The notes: generated from the letters alone by a model not told the origin. Counted from the first letter of the stretch, positions 53,460 to 63,341 are shown. The stretch is 64,000 nt of DNA from Pseudoxanthomonas winnipegensis (GCF_004283755.1 NZ_SHMH01000003.1:186001-250000), one strand, 5' to 3'. Numbers and translations are program-made.

Positions 53460-55909
53460 GACAAGTTCTCCAGGGGTTGGTCAGCCAGGGAACCCGGCGC
53501 GAGGCCGGGGAACGAGGGCAGCAGGTCGGCCGCCCAATCGAGGCCGCGATGGCGCAGCCAGGCGCCCGCGAAGCCGGGCACGCCGGCGTCCAGCAGCACG
53601 CGGTCTATGTCGCGCTGGTCTTGCGGCGTGGAAGCGCCCGCAAACGCCAGCGCCGCCGGCCCCAGGTCGAGGTCGAACAGGCGGTTGCCGAGGCGGGATT
53701 GGTAGTAGTAGTCGCGCTTGGGCTGCGCGGTGGCGACGATTTCGATCTGCCGCCTGTTGAGGCCGAAGCCCTCGTAGATCGTGCGAATCTGCGGCTCAGT
53801 CGCCTGCGTGTTCGGCAAGAAGATGCGGCTTGCGCAGCTTTCGATGATCGCGGGCGCGATGCTCGAATCCTTGATGTCGGCCAGGCTCTGCGTGGCGAAG
53901 ATGACGCTGACGTTCTTCTTCCTGAGCGTCTTGAGCCACTGCCGGATGCGCGCGGCAAACACCGGGTCATCGAGGAACAGCCACGCTTCATCGAGGATCA
54001 GCAGCGTGGGCGCACCGTCAAAGCGTTCATCGAAACGCGCAAAGAGGTAATGCAGCACGGCCATGACGGCGGCCTTGCTGTGCATCAGCTCCTCCATCTC
54101 GAAGCACTGCACGTCGGCCATGCCCAGCCGGTCGTGGTCGGCGTCCAGCAGCTTGCCGTGGGCGCCACCCAGCACATAGGGCGACAGCGCCTGCCGCAGC
54201 GTATTCGATTGCAGCAGCACGGAAAGTCCCGTCATCGTGCGCTGCTCCACCGGCGCACCGGCGAGACTTCCCAGCGCCGACCAGATAGCCGCCTTCTCGT
54301 CGGGGCCGACCGCCACGCCTTCGTGCAGCAAGCGGCCTTCGATCCATTCGGCGGCCCAGGTGCGGTCGCCCTCACGGTCGATGCGCGCGAGTGGCTGGAA
54401 GGCGATTTCGCCATCCGTGCCCAGGTCGTAGTGTTCACCGCCCAGGCCGAGGATGGCGGCCCGCATGGAGCGGCCCATGTCGAAGGCGAAGATGCGCGAG
54501 CCGCGATAGCGGCGGAACTGCATCGCCAGCGTGGCGAGCAAGACCGACTTGCCCATGCCGGTCGGGCCGGCGACCAACGTGTGGCCCACGTCGCCGATGT
54601 GCGTGACCAGGCGGAACGGCGTCGCGCCATCGGTGCGGGTGACGATCAGCGGCGGGCCGCCCAGGTGGTCGTTCTTCTCCGGCCCGGCCCATACCGCCGA
54701 CACCGGCATCATGTGCGCCAGGTTCAGTGTCGAGACGATGGGCTGGCGCACGTTGGCGTAGGCGTTGCCCGGAAGCGATGACAGCCACGCATCCACGGCA
54801 TTGAGCGTTTCGGGGATGGTCACGAACCCGCGCCCCTGGATGACGCGCTCCACCATGCGCAGCTTCTCGTCGGCTGCGCCAGCGTCCTCGTCCATGACGG
54901 TGACGGTCGCCGTCAGATAGCCGAAGGCGACTTGATCGCTGCCCAGCTCCTGCAAGGCTGCATCGGCATCGGCAGCCTTGTTGTTCGCATCGGTATCGAC
55001 CAGCGGGCTTTCCTGCTGAAAGATCGTTTCGCGCAGCAGCGCGATGACGTTCTTGCGCTTGGCGAACCACTGGCGGCGCAGGCGCCCCAATTCCCGTTCC
55101 GCCTCGGATTTGTCGAGGCACAGAAAGCGCGTACTCCAGCGATACCCAAATCCCAGGCGGTTGAGGTCGTCCAGAATCCCCGGCCAGGTCGAGGTCGGGA
55201 ATCCGCGCACCGACACCACGCGCAGGTGCTTGTCGCCCAGCATGGGCGCGAGGCCACCGACCAGCGGCGAGTCGGTCAGCAGCGCGTCGATGTGGAACGG
55301 CACTTCGGGCACACCGATTCGGTAACGCCGCGTCGAGATGGTCGCGTGCAGATAGGTCAGCGTCTGGCTGTCATCGAGCCAGGCGATTTCCGGCATGACG
55401 CCATCGAGCAGGTCAAAGACCCGATCCGTTTCCGCGACGAAGGCTTGCAGCCGCTCGCGCCAGTCCACGCCATTCGTCGGCGTGTTCTCGTAGAGCATCT
55501 TGGCGGCTCGGGCGCGCGATTCCTCGGGCGGCAGGTACACCAGCGTCAGGTGATAGCCGCTCTCGAAGTGATGGCCGGTATCCTCGAAGGCCGAGCGGCG
55601 TTCTTCGTCCACCAGCCACGAAAGCGGCTCGGGAAACTCCGAGTGCGGGTAGTCGGCAGCGGCGCGGCGCTCGGCCTCGATGAATAGCGCCCAGCCCGAC
55701 CCCAGCCGGCGCAGCGCGTTGTTCAAGCGCGCCGACGTGGCGATCAGCTCGCCTTGCGTGGCACTGTCGAGGTCAGGCCCGCGAAACCGGGCCGTGCGCT
55801 GGAAACTGCCGTCCTTGTTCAAGACGACACCCCGCGCGACGAGTCCGGCCCAGGGCAGCCAGTCGGCGAGCAGTGCGGGCCGCTGGCGGTATTCAGCGAG
55901 GTTCAGCAT
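53456..55909 (-). CDS. trbE: Conjugal transfer ATPase TrbE (VirB4-like)
   Basis: An 817-residue ATPase that powers pilus assembly. An N-terminal CagE/TrbE-VirB domain (about 1-400) is followed by a RecA-like ATPase with Walker A GPTGMGKSVLLATLA and Walker B PTLLILDEAWLFLDD. VSVIFATQSLADIKDS is also typical of VirB4. Length is normal for the family. Confidence 0.96.
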   Translation of the reverse strand: MLNLAEYRQRPALLADWLPWAGLVARGVVLNKDGSFQRTARFRGPDLDSATQGELIATSARLNNALRRLGSGWALFIEAERRAAADYPHSEFPEPLSWLVDEERRSAFEDTGHHFESGYHLTLVYLPPEESRARAAKMLYENTPTNGVDWRERLQAFVAETDRVFDLLDGVMPEIAWLDDSQTLTYLHATISTRRYRIGVPEVPFHIDALLTDSPLVGGLAPMLGDKHLRVVSVRGFPTSTWPGILDDLNRLGFGYRWSTRFLCLDKSEAERELGRLRRQWFAKRKNVIALLRETIFQQESPLVDTDANNKAADADAALQELGSDQVAFGYLTATVTVMDEDAGAADEKLRMVERVIQGRGFVTIPETLNAVDAWLSSLPGNAYANVRQPIVSTLNLAHMMPVSAVWAGPEKNDHLGGPPLIVTRTDGATPFRLVTHIGDVGHTLVAGPTGMGKSVLLATLAMQFRRYRGSRIFAFDMGRSMRAAILGLGGEHYDLGTDGEIAFQPLARIDREGDRTWAAEWIEGRLLHEGVAVGPDEKAAIWSALGSLAGAPVEQRTMTGLSVLLQSNTLRQALSPYVLGGAHGKLLDADHDRLGMADVQCFEMEELMHSKAAVMAVLHYLFARFDERFDGAPTLLILDEAWLFLDDPVFAARIRQWLKTLRKKNVSVIFATQSLADIKDSSIAPAIIESCASRIFLPNTQATEPQIRTIYEGFGLNRRQIEIVATAQPKRDYYYQSRLGNRLFDLDLGPAALAFAGASTPQDQRDIDRVLLDAGVPGFAGAWLRHRGLDWAADLLPSFPGLAPGSLADQPLENLS

Positions 55910-55918
55910 GGCATCACC

Positions 55919-56191
55919 TCACACGTCCAGCAGCGGGCGGTGTTTGATGTGCCGGGCGAACACGGCCATGAACTGTGGATCGACGCGCGCACCCCATACC
56001 GCCAGCGAATGGCCGACGATCCAGAGCACGACGCCAGGAATCCACAGTTGCAGGCCCAGCCCGACGGCGGCGGCCAGCGTGCCGTTGGCAATCGCCACCG
56101 TACGCGGTGCGCCGCCCAACAAGATCGGCTCGGTGAGCGAGCGGTGCAAAGGCACCTCGAACCCTGCCGCGAAGCTGTCCGGGCCGCTCAT
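55919..56191 (-). CDS. trbD: Conjugal transfer protein TrbD (VirB3-like)
   Basis: A 90-residue small inner-membrane protein: VPLHRSLTEPILLGGAPR followed by a hydrophobic double span (about 28-65) and DPQFMAVFARHIKHR. The order trbC-trbD-trbE and the overlap with trbC support the call. Confidence 0.92.
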   Translation of the reverse strand: MSGPDSFAAGFEVPLHRSLTEPILLGGAPRTVAIANGTLAAAVGLGLQLWIPGVVLWIVGHSLAVWGARVDPQFMAVFARHIKHRPLLDV

Positions 56192-56571
56192 ACGACAGCC
56201 CCGCCAGAGAACGAAAAGAACGACAGGAAGAACGAGGACGCGGCGAACGCGATGGACAGACCGAAGACGATCTGGATCAGCTTGCGGAATCCGCCGGACG
56301 TGTCGCCGAACGCGAGCGCGAGGCCCGTGGCGATGATGATGATGACCGCGACGATGCGCGCCACCGGCCCCTGGATGGATTCGAGGATGGATTGCAGCGG
56401 GCCTTCCCACGGCATCGAGGAACCGGCGGCCTGCGCGGTTCCGGCCAGGAACAACAGCAGCGCGGCCAGCAGCAGCCCTTGCCCCGCAGGGCGGGCCAGG
56501 CAGCGCAGCCGTGCAAGACGCAAAGCCGGATTTGCAGAAAAACGGAAAGCAGGAATGGTCATCTGCGTCAT
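56188..56571 (-). CDS. trbC: Conjugal transfer pilin TrbC (VirB2-like)
   Basis: A 127-residue pilin precursor. A basic leader (about 1-50) with a hydrophobic signal ends near TAQA. Two mature helices follow, one around VARIVAVIIIIATGLALAFG and one around KLIQIVFGLSIAFAASSFF. VirB2-type pilins are cleaved and, in the TrbC subclass, cyclised. Confidence 0.92.
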   Translation of the reverse strand: MTQMTIPAFRFSANPALRLARLRCLARPAGQGLLLAALLLFLAGTAQAAGSSMPWEGPLQSILESIQGPVARIVAVIIIIATGLALAFGDTSGGFRKLIQIVFGLSIAFAASSFFLSFFSFSGGAVV

Positions 56572-57620
56572 GGCAGTTCTCCAAGTGAGTCAGGGGATGG
56601 GGAAGTCGCCGCAGCGGGTGCGGCATCGGGACGTGGCGGCAGCTCGGGAAACGGCGTTTCCAGCGCGTCCGCCAGTTGGTAGCCCACGCCGTCGAAGCCG
56701 ACGACGCGGGCGATGCTCTCGATGCGGCGCTTGCGCCCGCGTCCGGCGATGTGGATCACCACGTTGACCGCCTCGGCGATCAGCGCACGGGGCGGATTCA
56801 CCGCCACTTCGAGAATCAGTTGCTCCAGGCGCAGCAGAGCGCCGAGCGCGGAGCCGGCATGGATCGTGGCGATGCCGCCCGGATGGCCTGTGCCCCACAC
56901 CTTGATGAGATCCAGTGCCTCGGCGCCGCGCACCTCGCCGACGACGACGCGATCAGGCCGCAGGCGCATGGACGAGCGCACCAGCTCGGTCATCGACACC
57001 ACGCCTGCGCGGGTGCGCAGGGGAACGTGGTCGCGGGCCGCGCATTGCAGCTCCACCGTGTCTTCGAGCACCAGCACGCGGTCGCCAGTGGCGGCGATTT
57101 CGGCGAGCAAAGCATTGGCGAGCGTGGTCTTGCCGCTGCTGGTGGCGCCGGCGATCAGCACGTTCTGGCGCTCGCGCACGGCGCGAACGAGAAAGCCCGC
57201 TTGCGCGCTGGTCATCATCCTGTCGATGACGTACCGCTCCAGAGGAATAACGCCGATGGCGCGCTTGCGCAGCGCGAAGGCCGGCCCCGGCGCTGCCGGC
57301 GGCAAGATGCCCTCAAAGCGTTCGCCCGTTTCGGGCAACTCGGCGGACATCAGCGGCTGGCCGCGATGGACTTCTGCGCCAACGTGGGCAGCGACCAGGC
57401 GGATGATTCGCTCGCCGTCCGCCTCGGGCAGTTCCACGCCCATCGGCGCGCGTCCACTGGAAAGACGATCCACCCAAAGGGTGCGATCGGGATTCAGCAT
57501 CACCTCCACCACGTCCGGGTCTTCGAGCGCGGCGGCGATCAGTGGCCCCATCGCCGTGCGCAGCATCTGGATGCGGCGGTCGAGCGACGTGGCACTCATG
57601 GACTGCGGAACGGCGCTCAT
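56568..57620 (-). CDS. trbB: Conjugal transfer ATPase TrbB (VirB11-like)
   Basis: A 350-residue hexameric secretion ATPase. The Walker A is [15 protein letters not shown], the Asp box is [12 protein letters not shown] and Walker B includes [27 protein letters not shown] is the His box. It opens the trbBCDEJ(K)LFGI series, with the ribbon-helix-helix gene four bases overlapping upstream. Confidence 0.95.
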   Translation of the reverse strand: MSAVPQSMSATSLDRRIQMLRTAMGPLIAAALEDPDVVEVMLNPDRTLWVDRLSSGRAPMGVELPEADGERIIRLVAAHVGAEVHRGQPLMSAELPETGERFEGILPPAAPGPAFALRKRAIGVIPLERYVIDRMMTSAQAGFLVRAVRERQNVLIAGATSSGKTTLANALLAEIAATGDRVLVLEDTVELQCAARDHVPLRTRAGVVSMTELVRSSMRLRPDRVVVGEVRGAEALDLIKVWGTGHPGGIATIHAGSALGALLRLEQLILEVAVNPPRALIAEAVNVVIHIAGRGRKRRIESIARVVGFDGVGYQLADALETPFPELPPRPDAAPAAATSPSPDSLGELP

Positions 57621-58081
57621 GACGCACGCTCCTGCGCTTGCGCGGCTGCCGCCGCGTCTTCCATTCGCATCAGGTCGGGATGCAGTTCCTCCACCACGTC
57701 GCGCACCAGGCTGCGGCCCCGCAGCAGGTGGCGGCCAAGCTGCGCGGTGAACTGCTCGAAGCGCGCTTTGCCCTGCGCGCGTGCCGCGTCTTGGTGCGCC
57801 TCGGGAACCGGCGTGCTCACGGTCAGGTAGTAGCGGATGAACAGCGCCAGCGTTTCGATGGCAATGTTCTGGTCGCGCTCCATGCGTTCGGCCTGCCGCG
57901 ACAGGCGATCAAGCCGCTTGGCAATGGCCGCCTCGCGCTGGTCGGCGGCATCGGGCGACAGCCACGATGCGAGCGCCGCCGCGACGATGGACGACTTGGA
58001 CACGCCTTTCTTGGCGGCCAGCTCATCGAGCCGCTTGGCGTGCTCCGGCTGGATGAACAGGTTGAGGCGATAGTGGCTCAT
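57617..58081 (-). CDS. CopG/ribbon-helix-helix family protein
   Basis: 154 residues. The N-terminus [34 protein letters not shown] is a ribbon-helix-helix fold, and the rest is a helical, partly amphipathic region. Homologues occupy the same place between traG and trbB in Tn4371-like elements and may autoregulate the transfer operon. The role has not been shown. It overlaps both neighbours by four bases. Confidence 0.85.
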   Translation of the reverse strand: MSHYRLNLFIQPEHAKRLDELAAKKGVSKSSIVAAALASWLSPDAADQREAAIAKRLDRLSRQAERMERDQNIAIETLALFIRYYLTVSTPVPEAHQDAARAQGKARFEQFTAQLGRHLLRGRSLVRDVVEELHPDLMRMEDAAAAAQAQERAS

Positions 58082-60078
58082 AGCTCGATTCCGTCGTTGG
58101 GGTCGAGGAAAGCCAGCCGGGCCGTGCGCTGCATGGCTGGATCAAGCTGGCGCGGAAGGGGGAGCGGCAGGTCGTCGTCGTCATCGAGCAGCCCAAGGTC
58201 GGCCGCAGGCGCGGCCAGCTCTGGGTCGTAGGCGACGGTTTCGGAGAGTTCGGGCTGACGGCGTGGGCCGCCGTCATCGGCGGAACCCAGGCCATCAGCG
58301 AAGGCCGCGGCCGGTGCGGTGGGCACGGAGGGAATCGCCAACCCGCTCCAGTCGTCGGGCCGCAATGGCGGCGCGTCGGCGTACTGCCCGCCCGCCAGCG
58401 CGGGCGGTGGCAGCACGCGACGCTTGAAATTGGCGTCCGCGTAGTAGCGCAGCTTCTTCGCCTTGATCGGCGCCACGCTGGACACCATCACCACGGCCTC
58501 GTCGGGCGGAAGCTGCATGACTTCCCCCGGCGTCAGCAGCGGGCGCGCGGTTTCCTGGCGCGACACCATCAGGTGGCCCAGCCACGGCGCGAGCCGATGG
58601 CCCGCGTAGTTGCGCTGGGCGCGCAGCTCGGTGGCCGTGCCCAGCGTCTCGGAGATCCGTTTGGCGGTGCGCTCGTCGTTCGTGGCGAACGTCACGCGCA
58701 CATGGCAGTTGTCGAGGATGGAGTGGTTTTGCCCATACGCCTTGTCGATCTGGTTGAGCGACTGCGCGATGAGGAAGCTGCGGATGCCATAGCCCGCCAT
58801 GAAGGCCAGCGCCGTCTCGAAGAAGTCCAGGCGCCCCAGCGCAGGGAACTCATCGAGCATCAGCAGCAGCTTGTGGCGGCGCTCGATGCCATCGGAGCCA
58901 TCGAGCGACTCGGTGAGGCGCCGCCCGATCTGGTTGAGGATCAGGCGAATGAGCGGCTTCGTCCGCGAAATATCCGAAGGCGGCACCACGAGGTACAGCG
59001 ACACCGGATGCTCGGCCGCTATCAGGTCGGCGATGCGCCAATCGCAGCGCGAGGTGACTTCGGCCACCGTCGGGTCGCGGTACAGGCCGAGGAACGACAT
59101 GGCGGTGCTCAACACGCCGGAACGCTCGTTGTCGCTCTTGTTGAGGACTTCACGCGCCGCCGATGCGACGACCGGATGCGGCCCATCGCCGAGGTGCGGC
59201 GTGGTCATCATCCGGTGCAAGGTCAGCTCGAACGGGCTGGCCGGGTCGGACAGAAAGTTGGCGACGCCGCGCAGCGTCTTGTCTTCGCCTGCGTAGAGCA
59301 CATGCAGGATGGCCCCAACCAACAGCGCATGACTGGTCTTTTCCCAATGGTTGCGCTTCTCCAGCGCGCCTTCGGGATCGACCAAAATGTCCGCGATGTT
59401 CTGCACGTCGCGCACCTCATGCGCGCCGCGCCGTACCTCCAGCAGCGGGTTGTAGGCCGCCGACTTCGCATCGGTCGGGTTGAACAGCAGGCAATGCGAG
59501 AAACGCGAGCGCCAGCCTGCGGTGATCTGCCAGTTCTCGCCTTTGATGTCGTGGATGACGGCGGATGCAGGCCAGGAAAGCAGCGTCGGCACCACGAGGC
59601 CCACGCCCTTGCCCGAGCGCGTAGGCGCGAAGGTCAGGACGTGTTCCGGGCCTTCATGCCGCAGGTATTGGTGATCGTGCTGGCCGAGGAACACGCCGGC
59701 TGGTTGCGTGAGGCCCGCCTTGCGAATGTCCTGCGCGTTAGCCCAGCGCGCAGAGCCGTAGGTGGTGACGAGTCGAGCTTGGCGCGAGCGCCAGACCGAC
59801 ATGGCGATGGCAACGCCCACGGCGACCATGCCGCTGGCACCGGCGATGGCGCCGCCGGTATCGAACACGCGCGGCGCGTAGGCATCGAAGAAGAACCACC
59901 ACTCAAACAGTTTCCAGGGGTGGTAGATCGACGTGCCAAGGAAGTCGAACCAGGGCGAGCCAAGGCGTACTTGATAGCCAAGGGCGGCTGCTGTCCATTG
60001 TGTGGCGCCCCACACGCCGGCGATCACGATGCCGAATACCACGGCGATCTGACCGAACAGCACGTTCGTCCCTTGCAT
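58078..60078 (-). CDS. traG: Type IV coupling protein TraG (VirD4-like)
   Basis: A 666-residue ATPase that links the relaxosome to the mating pore. N-terminal membrane helices (about 8-30 and 65-95) precede the ATPase with Walker A APTRSGKGVGLVVPT and Walker B KLLLMLDEFPALGRLD. GYGIRSFLIAQSLNQ and LDNCHVRVTFATNDERTA are TraG signatures. ATG 60078 is preceded by GAGGCGAGG. An upstream in-frame start at 60129 lacks such a site. Confidence 0.95.
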   Translation of the reverse strand: MQGTNVLFGQIAVVFGIVIAGVWGATQWTAAALGYQVRLGSPWFDFLGTSIYHPWKLFEWWFFFDAYAPRVFDTGGAIAGASGMVAVGVAIAMSVWRSRQARLVTTYGSARWANAQDIRKAGLTQPAGVFLGQHDHQYLRHEGPEHVLTFAPTRSGKGVGLVVPTLLSWPASAVIHDIKGENWQITAGWRSRFSHCLLFNPTDAKSAAYNPLLEVRRGAHEVRDVQNIADILVDPEGALEKRNHWEKTSHALLVGAILHVLYAGEDKTLRGVANFLSDPASPFELTLHRMMTTPHLGDGPHPVVASAAREVLNKSDNERSGVLSTAMSFLGLYRDPTVAEVTSRCDWRIADLIAAEHPVSLYLVVPPSDISRTKPLIRLILNQIGRRLTESLDGSDGIERRHKLLLMLDEFPALGRLDFFETALAFMAGYGIRSFLIAQSLNQIDKAYGQNHSILDNCHVRVTFATNDERTAKRISETLGTATELRAQRNYAGHRLAPWLGHLMVSRQETARPLLTPGEVMQLPPDEAVVMVSSVAPIKAKKLRYYADANFKRRVLPPPALAGGQYADAPPLRPDDWSGLAIPSVPTAPAAAFADGLGSADDGGPRRQPELSETVAYDPELAAPAADLGLLDDDDDLPLPLPRQLDPAMQRTARLAFLDPNDGIEL

Positions 60079-60210
60079 AACCTCGCCTCCGATCACGACA
60101 CACAGAGGTGCCGCAGCACTGAGGATCAAGGCGTTCGCGCAGGTCGGTCAAAGGCCGATGTGGCGGCAATTTAGGCCCAAAAAGTCAGATTTCCTTTAGT
60201 GGCGAAAGCA

Positions 60211-60245
60211 ATAAAAACGCCGCAAGCGCGAGCGCATTGCGGCGT
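60211..60245 (-). terminator. Terminator between the second lipoprotein gene and traG
   Basis: Arms ACGCCGCAA (60217-60225) and TTGCGGCGT (60237-60245), followed on the minus strand by TTTTTAT. This separates the LysR/lipoprotein transcript from the traG-trb operon. Confidence 0.88.
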
Positions 60246-60295
60246 AGTGAGGTAACAGCGAGAACTTCGTCGCAGCGAAGCGACCGAGAGATAAC

Positions 60296-60523
60296 CTACT
60301 TGGATTTTTGCTCTGGCCGATCACCGAAAAATCGCCGTTTGGCGGCTTCGGCAGCACGCAGACATAGTTCGTCGCCAACCTTCGCGCGGTCTTCCTTGCA
60401 TTGACGTTGAATCTCTTTGATGCGTTCGGGATTGGCTACGAGCGCATCCACGGTTTCCGAAGGTTGAGAAGGACCGCATGCAGGCAGTGCAGTGACCAAT
60501 ATCAGCAATATCACTTTGTTCAT
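60296..60523 (-). CDS. EexN/TrbK-like lipoprotein, copy 2
   Basis: 75 residues with a lipobox (TALPAC, Cys16). The mature part VDALVANPERIKEIQRQCKEDR and LCLRAAEAAKRRFFGD aligns well with the TrbK-like protein at 52401 (shared L-x-A-(D/N)-P-x-R, QC-x2-D, C-x-A-A-E-A-x-(K/R)-RRFF). It is probably an entry-exclusion protein. It follows the LysR gene on the same strand. Confidence 0.82.
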   Translation of the reverse strand: MNKVILLILVTALPACGPSQPSETVDALVANPERIKEIQRQCKEDRAKVGDELCLRAAEAAKRRFFGDRPEQKSK

Positions 60524-60536
60524 AGCCTTATTCCTA

Positions 60537-61463
60537 CTATCGGTCGCGTGGAAGGTCTTCGGGGATGCCGAGTTCATCAGCCGAATCAATAAAATCTACT
60601 CGTTCGATAAATCGAGCCAGCATTTCGGACGGCTCCGTATCGCGGCGCAGCAGATAGGTCATGAGCATAGTCGGCTTGCCCGCCAAGCGCCGGGCCACGA
60701 CTCCCGGCTCGCGGCTGGAAGCAATGTGCGCCTCGCCCGCCAAGCCCAATGCTAAGCCGGCGGAGACTAAAGTCATCATCACGTCGAAGGTCGCCACGCG
60801 CTGCGCGATCAGCGGCTCTTGTCCGCATGTGCGTAGGAACCGATCGACCTGGCGCGCGTGGCCTTCGCACACTGCTGGGTCGCCCAGCGCCAGCGGATGG
60901 CGCAACACCTCCTTCAGCGGGATCTGTTTGAAGGCAAGCACCGGATGGCGGGCTGGTACCGCCACCATCAATTCGTCTTCCCATGCAGGAGTGACGATGA
61001 TGCCATCACCTGCATCCCCTGCCATCGAGAAGCCCGCGTCATACAGGTCGCTATGAAGCCCCTTGATCTGCTGATCCAAAGGCACCTCGAACAATCGGAT
61101 TTCCACCTCGGGGTCCTCTTCGCGGCTGCGCGCCAGCAATGCCGGCAGGCGCGAAGGCGTGACGCCATCGGACAAGGCAATACGCAACTGGCCGCAAAAG
61201 CCGTTGGCGGCGGACTTGACACTATCGCGGGCCTGCTCCAGCACTGTAAAGACTCGCTGAACGTGCTCCAGAAACAGCCGTCCAGCGCGGGTCAGTTGTG
61301 TGCTGCGAGTGGTGCGGACAAACAGGCGTGCGCCGAGTTCTTCCTCCAACTCCTTGATGGTGCGAGATAACGGAGATTGGTCGATGTGCAACCGCTCGGC
61401 AGCGCGGGCAAAGTGAAGCTCCTCTGCTACAGCGAGGAAACACCGTAGATGACGAAGCTCCAC
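60537..61463 (-). CDS. LysR-family transcriptional regulator
   Basis: 308 residues. The N-terminal winged helix-turn-helix (MELRHLRCFLAVAEELHFARAAERLHIDQSPLSRTI) is followed by a ligand-binding domain. The helix-turn-helix is intact. LysR genes in this position occur in Tn4371-like elements next to traG. The target could be the adjacent copper genes, the lipoprotein gene or transfer itself. None is shown. The gene is not divergently arranged. Confidence 0.9.
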   Translation of the reverse strand: MELRHLRCFLAVAEELHFARAAERLHIDQSPLSRTIKELEEELGARLFVRTTRSTQLTRAGRLFLEHVQRVFTVLEQARDSVKSAANGFCGQLRIALSDGVTPSRLPALLARSREEDPEVEIRLFEVPLDQQIKGLHSDLYDAGFSMAGDAGDGIIVTPAWEDELMVAVPARHPVLAFKQIPLKEVLRHPLALGDPAVCEGHARQVDRFLRTCGQEPLIAQRVATFDVMMTLVSAGLALGLAGEAHIASSREPGVVARRLAGKPTMLMTYLLRRDTEPSEMLARFIERVDFIDSADELGIPEDLPRDR

Positions 61464-61610
61464 AAATCAATCTCCTATTAAGTGTTATCTGAACCTACAC
61501 ATTGAATCTTCTGTCCGGGGTAGTCACCGAAGGCCATGCGCCTATCCGAATCGGACAGGCGCTGGGACTTCTTTCTGACGCCATTGGGAGGCATCAGCAG
61601 ATCGCGCGAA

Positions 61611-61895
61611 TTACCCGCCGTGCTCCTGTTCAAGCAGCGAGCTGAGGCGAGCAACTTCATTGCTGGTAATGGCAATGTTCCGCCCGTCCTTCGTCGCCAC
61701 TGAGGCGCCGATGGGTTGATACACGGCGCGTCCGAAGCGACTTTCCTGTGCCATCTTTCCATCCTTGAAGACGTACAGCGTTCCCCCGTCAGCCAGCGGA
61801 ACCATCTCCTTGGCTGCCTGGGCTGCTGCATGACCGGCGAAGGCAGGCACGGAGAGGGCGCTCAACAGGGCGGCAATGACAATTTGCGATTTCAT
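61611..61895 (-). CDS. CopK-like periplasmic copper-response protein
   Basis: 94 residues with a signal peptide (MKSQIVIAALLSALSVPAFA). The mature part has MVPLADGGTLYVFKDGKMAQESRFGR and NIAITSNEVARLSSLL, closely following the CopK pattern (DGS.V.VFKDGKM.MENKFG...GNEIFRL). CopK binds Cu(I) through several methionines. Here only the Met in FKDGKM and one near the N-terminus remain at corresponding places, so Cu(I) binding may be weaker or changed. It is the last gene of the copper cluster, after a 128-base gap. Confidence 0.75.
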   Translation of the reverse strand: MKSQIVIAALLSALSVPAFAGHAAAQAAKEMVPLADGGTLYVFKDGKMAQESRFGRAVYQPIGASVATKDGRNIAITSNEVARLSSLLEQEHGG

Positions 61896-62023
61896 GATCG
61901 ACTCCTTTGTGAAAACGACGACAACTTGCGCCGCGCCGTTAAATGTAGAAGCGCGCGATCTACAGATCGCTTACCCGTGCATTACATTCAATTCATGTGC
62001 TGTCATTTGGTGCCAGTCAAGGA

Positions 62024-62950
62024 TTAGGTGCCGTTGGGAGAAAGGATGCCAAGCCACGCAACGCTCGCCAAAACCAGAACGGCTAATGTCGCCTCCGTGA
62101 ACAGACTCTGCCGTAGCTTGACGACCGCGTGTGCGTGGTTGCCTGTTCTCAATGCCGCCTCCAGACTTGGGCTCAGTCGAAACCGATTGGCTGCCGCCAG
62201 CGCGAGCATTCCTCCGAACAACAGGAGTTTTCCTACGAGCAGGCGGCCATAGAGCGTTGAGAAGAGCGGATCAAGCGATGGCCCAGCGATCAACAGGTAA
62301 TTCAGGGCTCCGGTCACGACGAGTGCCGCCACGATCACAGTACCTATCTGAGCGAAACCATTGGATGTTCGGCTCAGGATCTCTACTGAGCCTTGCCCGG
62401 TATTTGGTTTGTTCGCCGCAAGCACCAAGAACGCGATCAATGCGCCTACCCAGGCACCGGCCGCCCAGAGGTGCGTGATGTCCGAAGCGAGATGAATGTA
62501 TCCGCGCACGCCGTCATCCATGTCGCCATGTCCCGCCCATGCAAGGGTCGCCAACGCCACACCACTGGAAGCGGCCATCGCTGCAAAACGCAGTGTTGAA
62601 TTCATGCGCAACACGGCGATGAGCACACACGTCACTAACGCCAGGATGCGAATGCACCAGGCGATGCCCATGTGCGTGCCCGTAATGAGCATGTCGAAGA
62701 CGTGCATTGACAGCTCCGCGTAGCTCTGGGCACCGGACATGGCCTTGGCCATGACCGTCATGCCCCACATCGACAGGGCAATGCCGATGGCAGCGGATGC
62801 GCCAATGAGGACGCGATAGCGGCGCGAGATCGTCGAGGATCGCTCGTCGTTGCCCAAAGCATAGAGACCGAACATGGCGACGCCAAACGCCGCCGCCAGG
62901 TCCAGATACAGCGCCAGGCGCAGGACGATGGTCAACCAATCCCCGGCCAT
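62024..62950 (-). CDS. copD: Copper resistance protein CopD
   Basis: A 308-residue inner-membrane protein with about eight helices. The CopD-domain pattern is seen in LASDITHLWAAGAWVGALIAFL and TGALNYLLIAGPSLDPLFSTLYGRLLVGKLLLFGG. CopD works with CopC in copper uptake or efflux across the inner membrane. It starts five bases after copC. Confidence 0.9.
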   Translation of the reverse strand: MAGDWLTIVLRLALYLDLAAAFGVAMFGLYALGNDERSSTISRRYRVLIGASAAIGIALSMWGMTVMAKAMSGAQSYAELSMHVFDMLITGTHMGIAWCIRILALVTCVLIAVLRMNSTLRFAAMAASSGVALATLAWAGHGDMDDGVRGYIHLASDITHLWAAGAWVGALIAFLVLAANKPNTGQGSVEILSRTSNGFAQIGTVIVAALVVTGALNYLLIAGPSLDPLFSTLYGRLLVGKLLLFGGMLALAAANRFRLSPSLEAALRTGNHAHAVVKLRQSLFTEATLAVLVLASVAWLGILSPNGT

Positions 62951-62954
62951 GGGC

Positions 62955-63341
62955 TTACTTCACCTTGAAGGTGACGTTACCCGTGATCGGATGCGTGTCC
63001 GAGGAGACGGCACGCCATTCGACGCGATAGTCACCGGGCTGGAGCGCCTGTGCCGGCGTGATGACCATGGTCTTGCCGTCGCCGGCAGCCGCGACGCGGG
63101 CGTTGATCTTCATCGGGCCATGGCTCGCCATTCCCGGCATGCCAGTCATGACAAGGCTCGCGGCGGAGAACTGCGGCACCAGCGTCTCGGAGAACTTCAG
63201 TTCGATGGTGGCTGGCGCGGAAACCTGCGACTTGTCGGCCGGCGTTGAAGACACCAGCGAAGGATGCGCGAATGCGGCGGTGGCGAACAGACCAGCAGCG
63301 ATCGGCGCGACGAGCTTGGCGATGAAACCTGAACGGGTCAT
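62955..63341 (-). CDS. copC: Copper-binding protein CopC
   Basis: 128 residues. The signal peptide ends AFA-HPSLVSSTPAD, so the mature protein begins with His, the Cu(II) ligand. A beta-sandwich CopC domain follows, with LVMTGMPGMASHGPMKIN (Met-rich Cu(I) region) and WRAVSSDTHPITGNVTF (second Cu(II) His/Asp). It acts as a periplasmic copper carrier. Confidence 0.93.
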   Translation of the reverse strand: MTRSGFIAKLVAPIAAGLFATAAFAHPSLVSSTPADKSQVSAPATIELKFSETLVPQFSAASLVMTGMPGMASHGPMKINARVAAAGDGKTMVITPAQALQPGDYRVEWRAVSSDTHPITGNVTFKVK

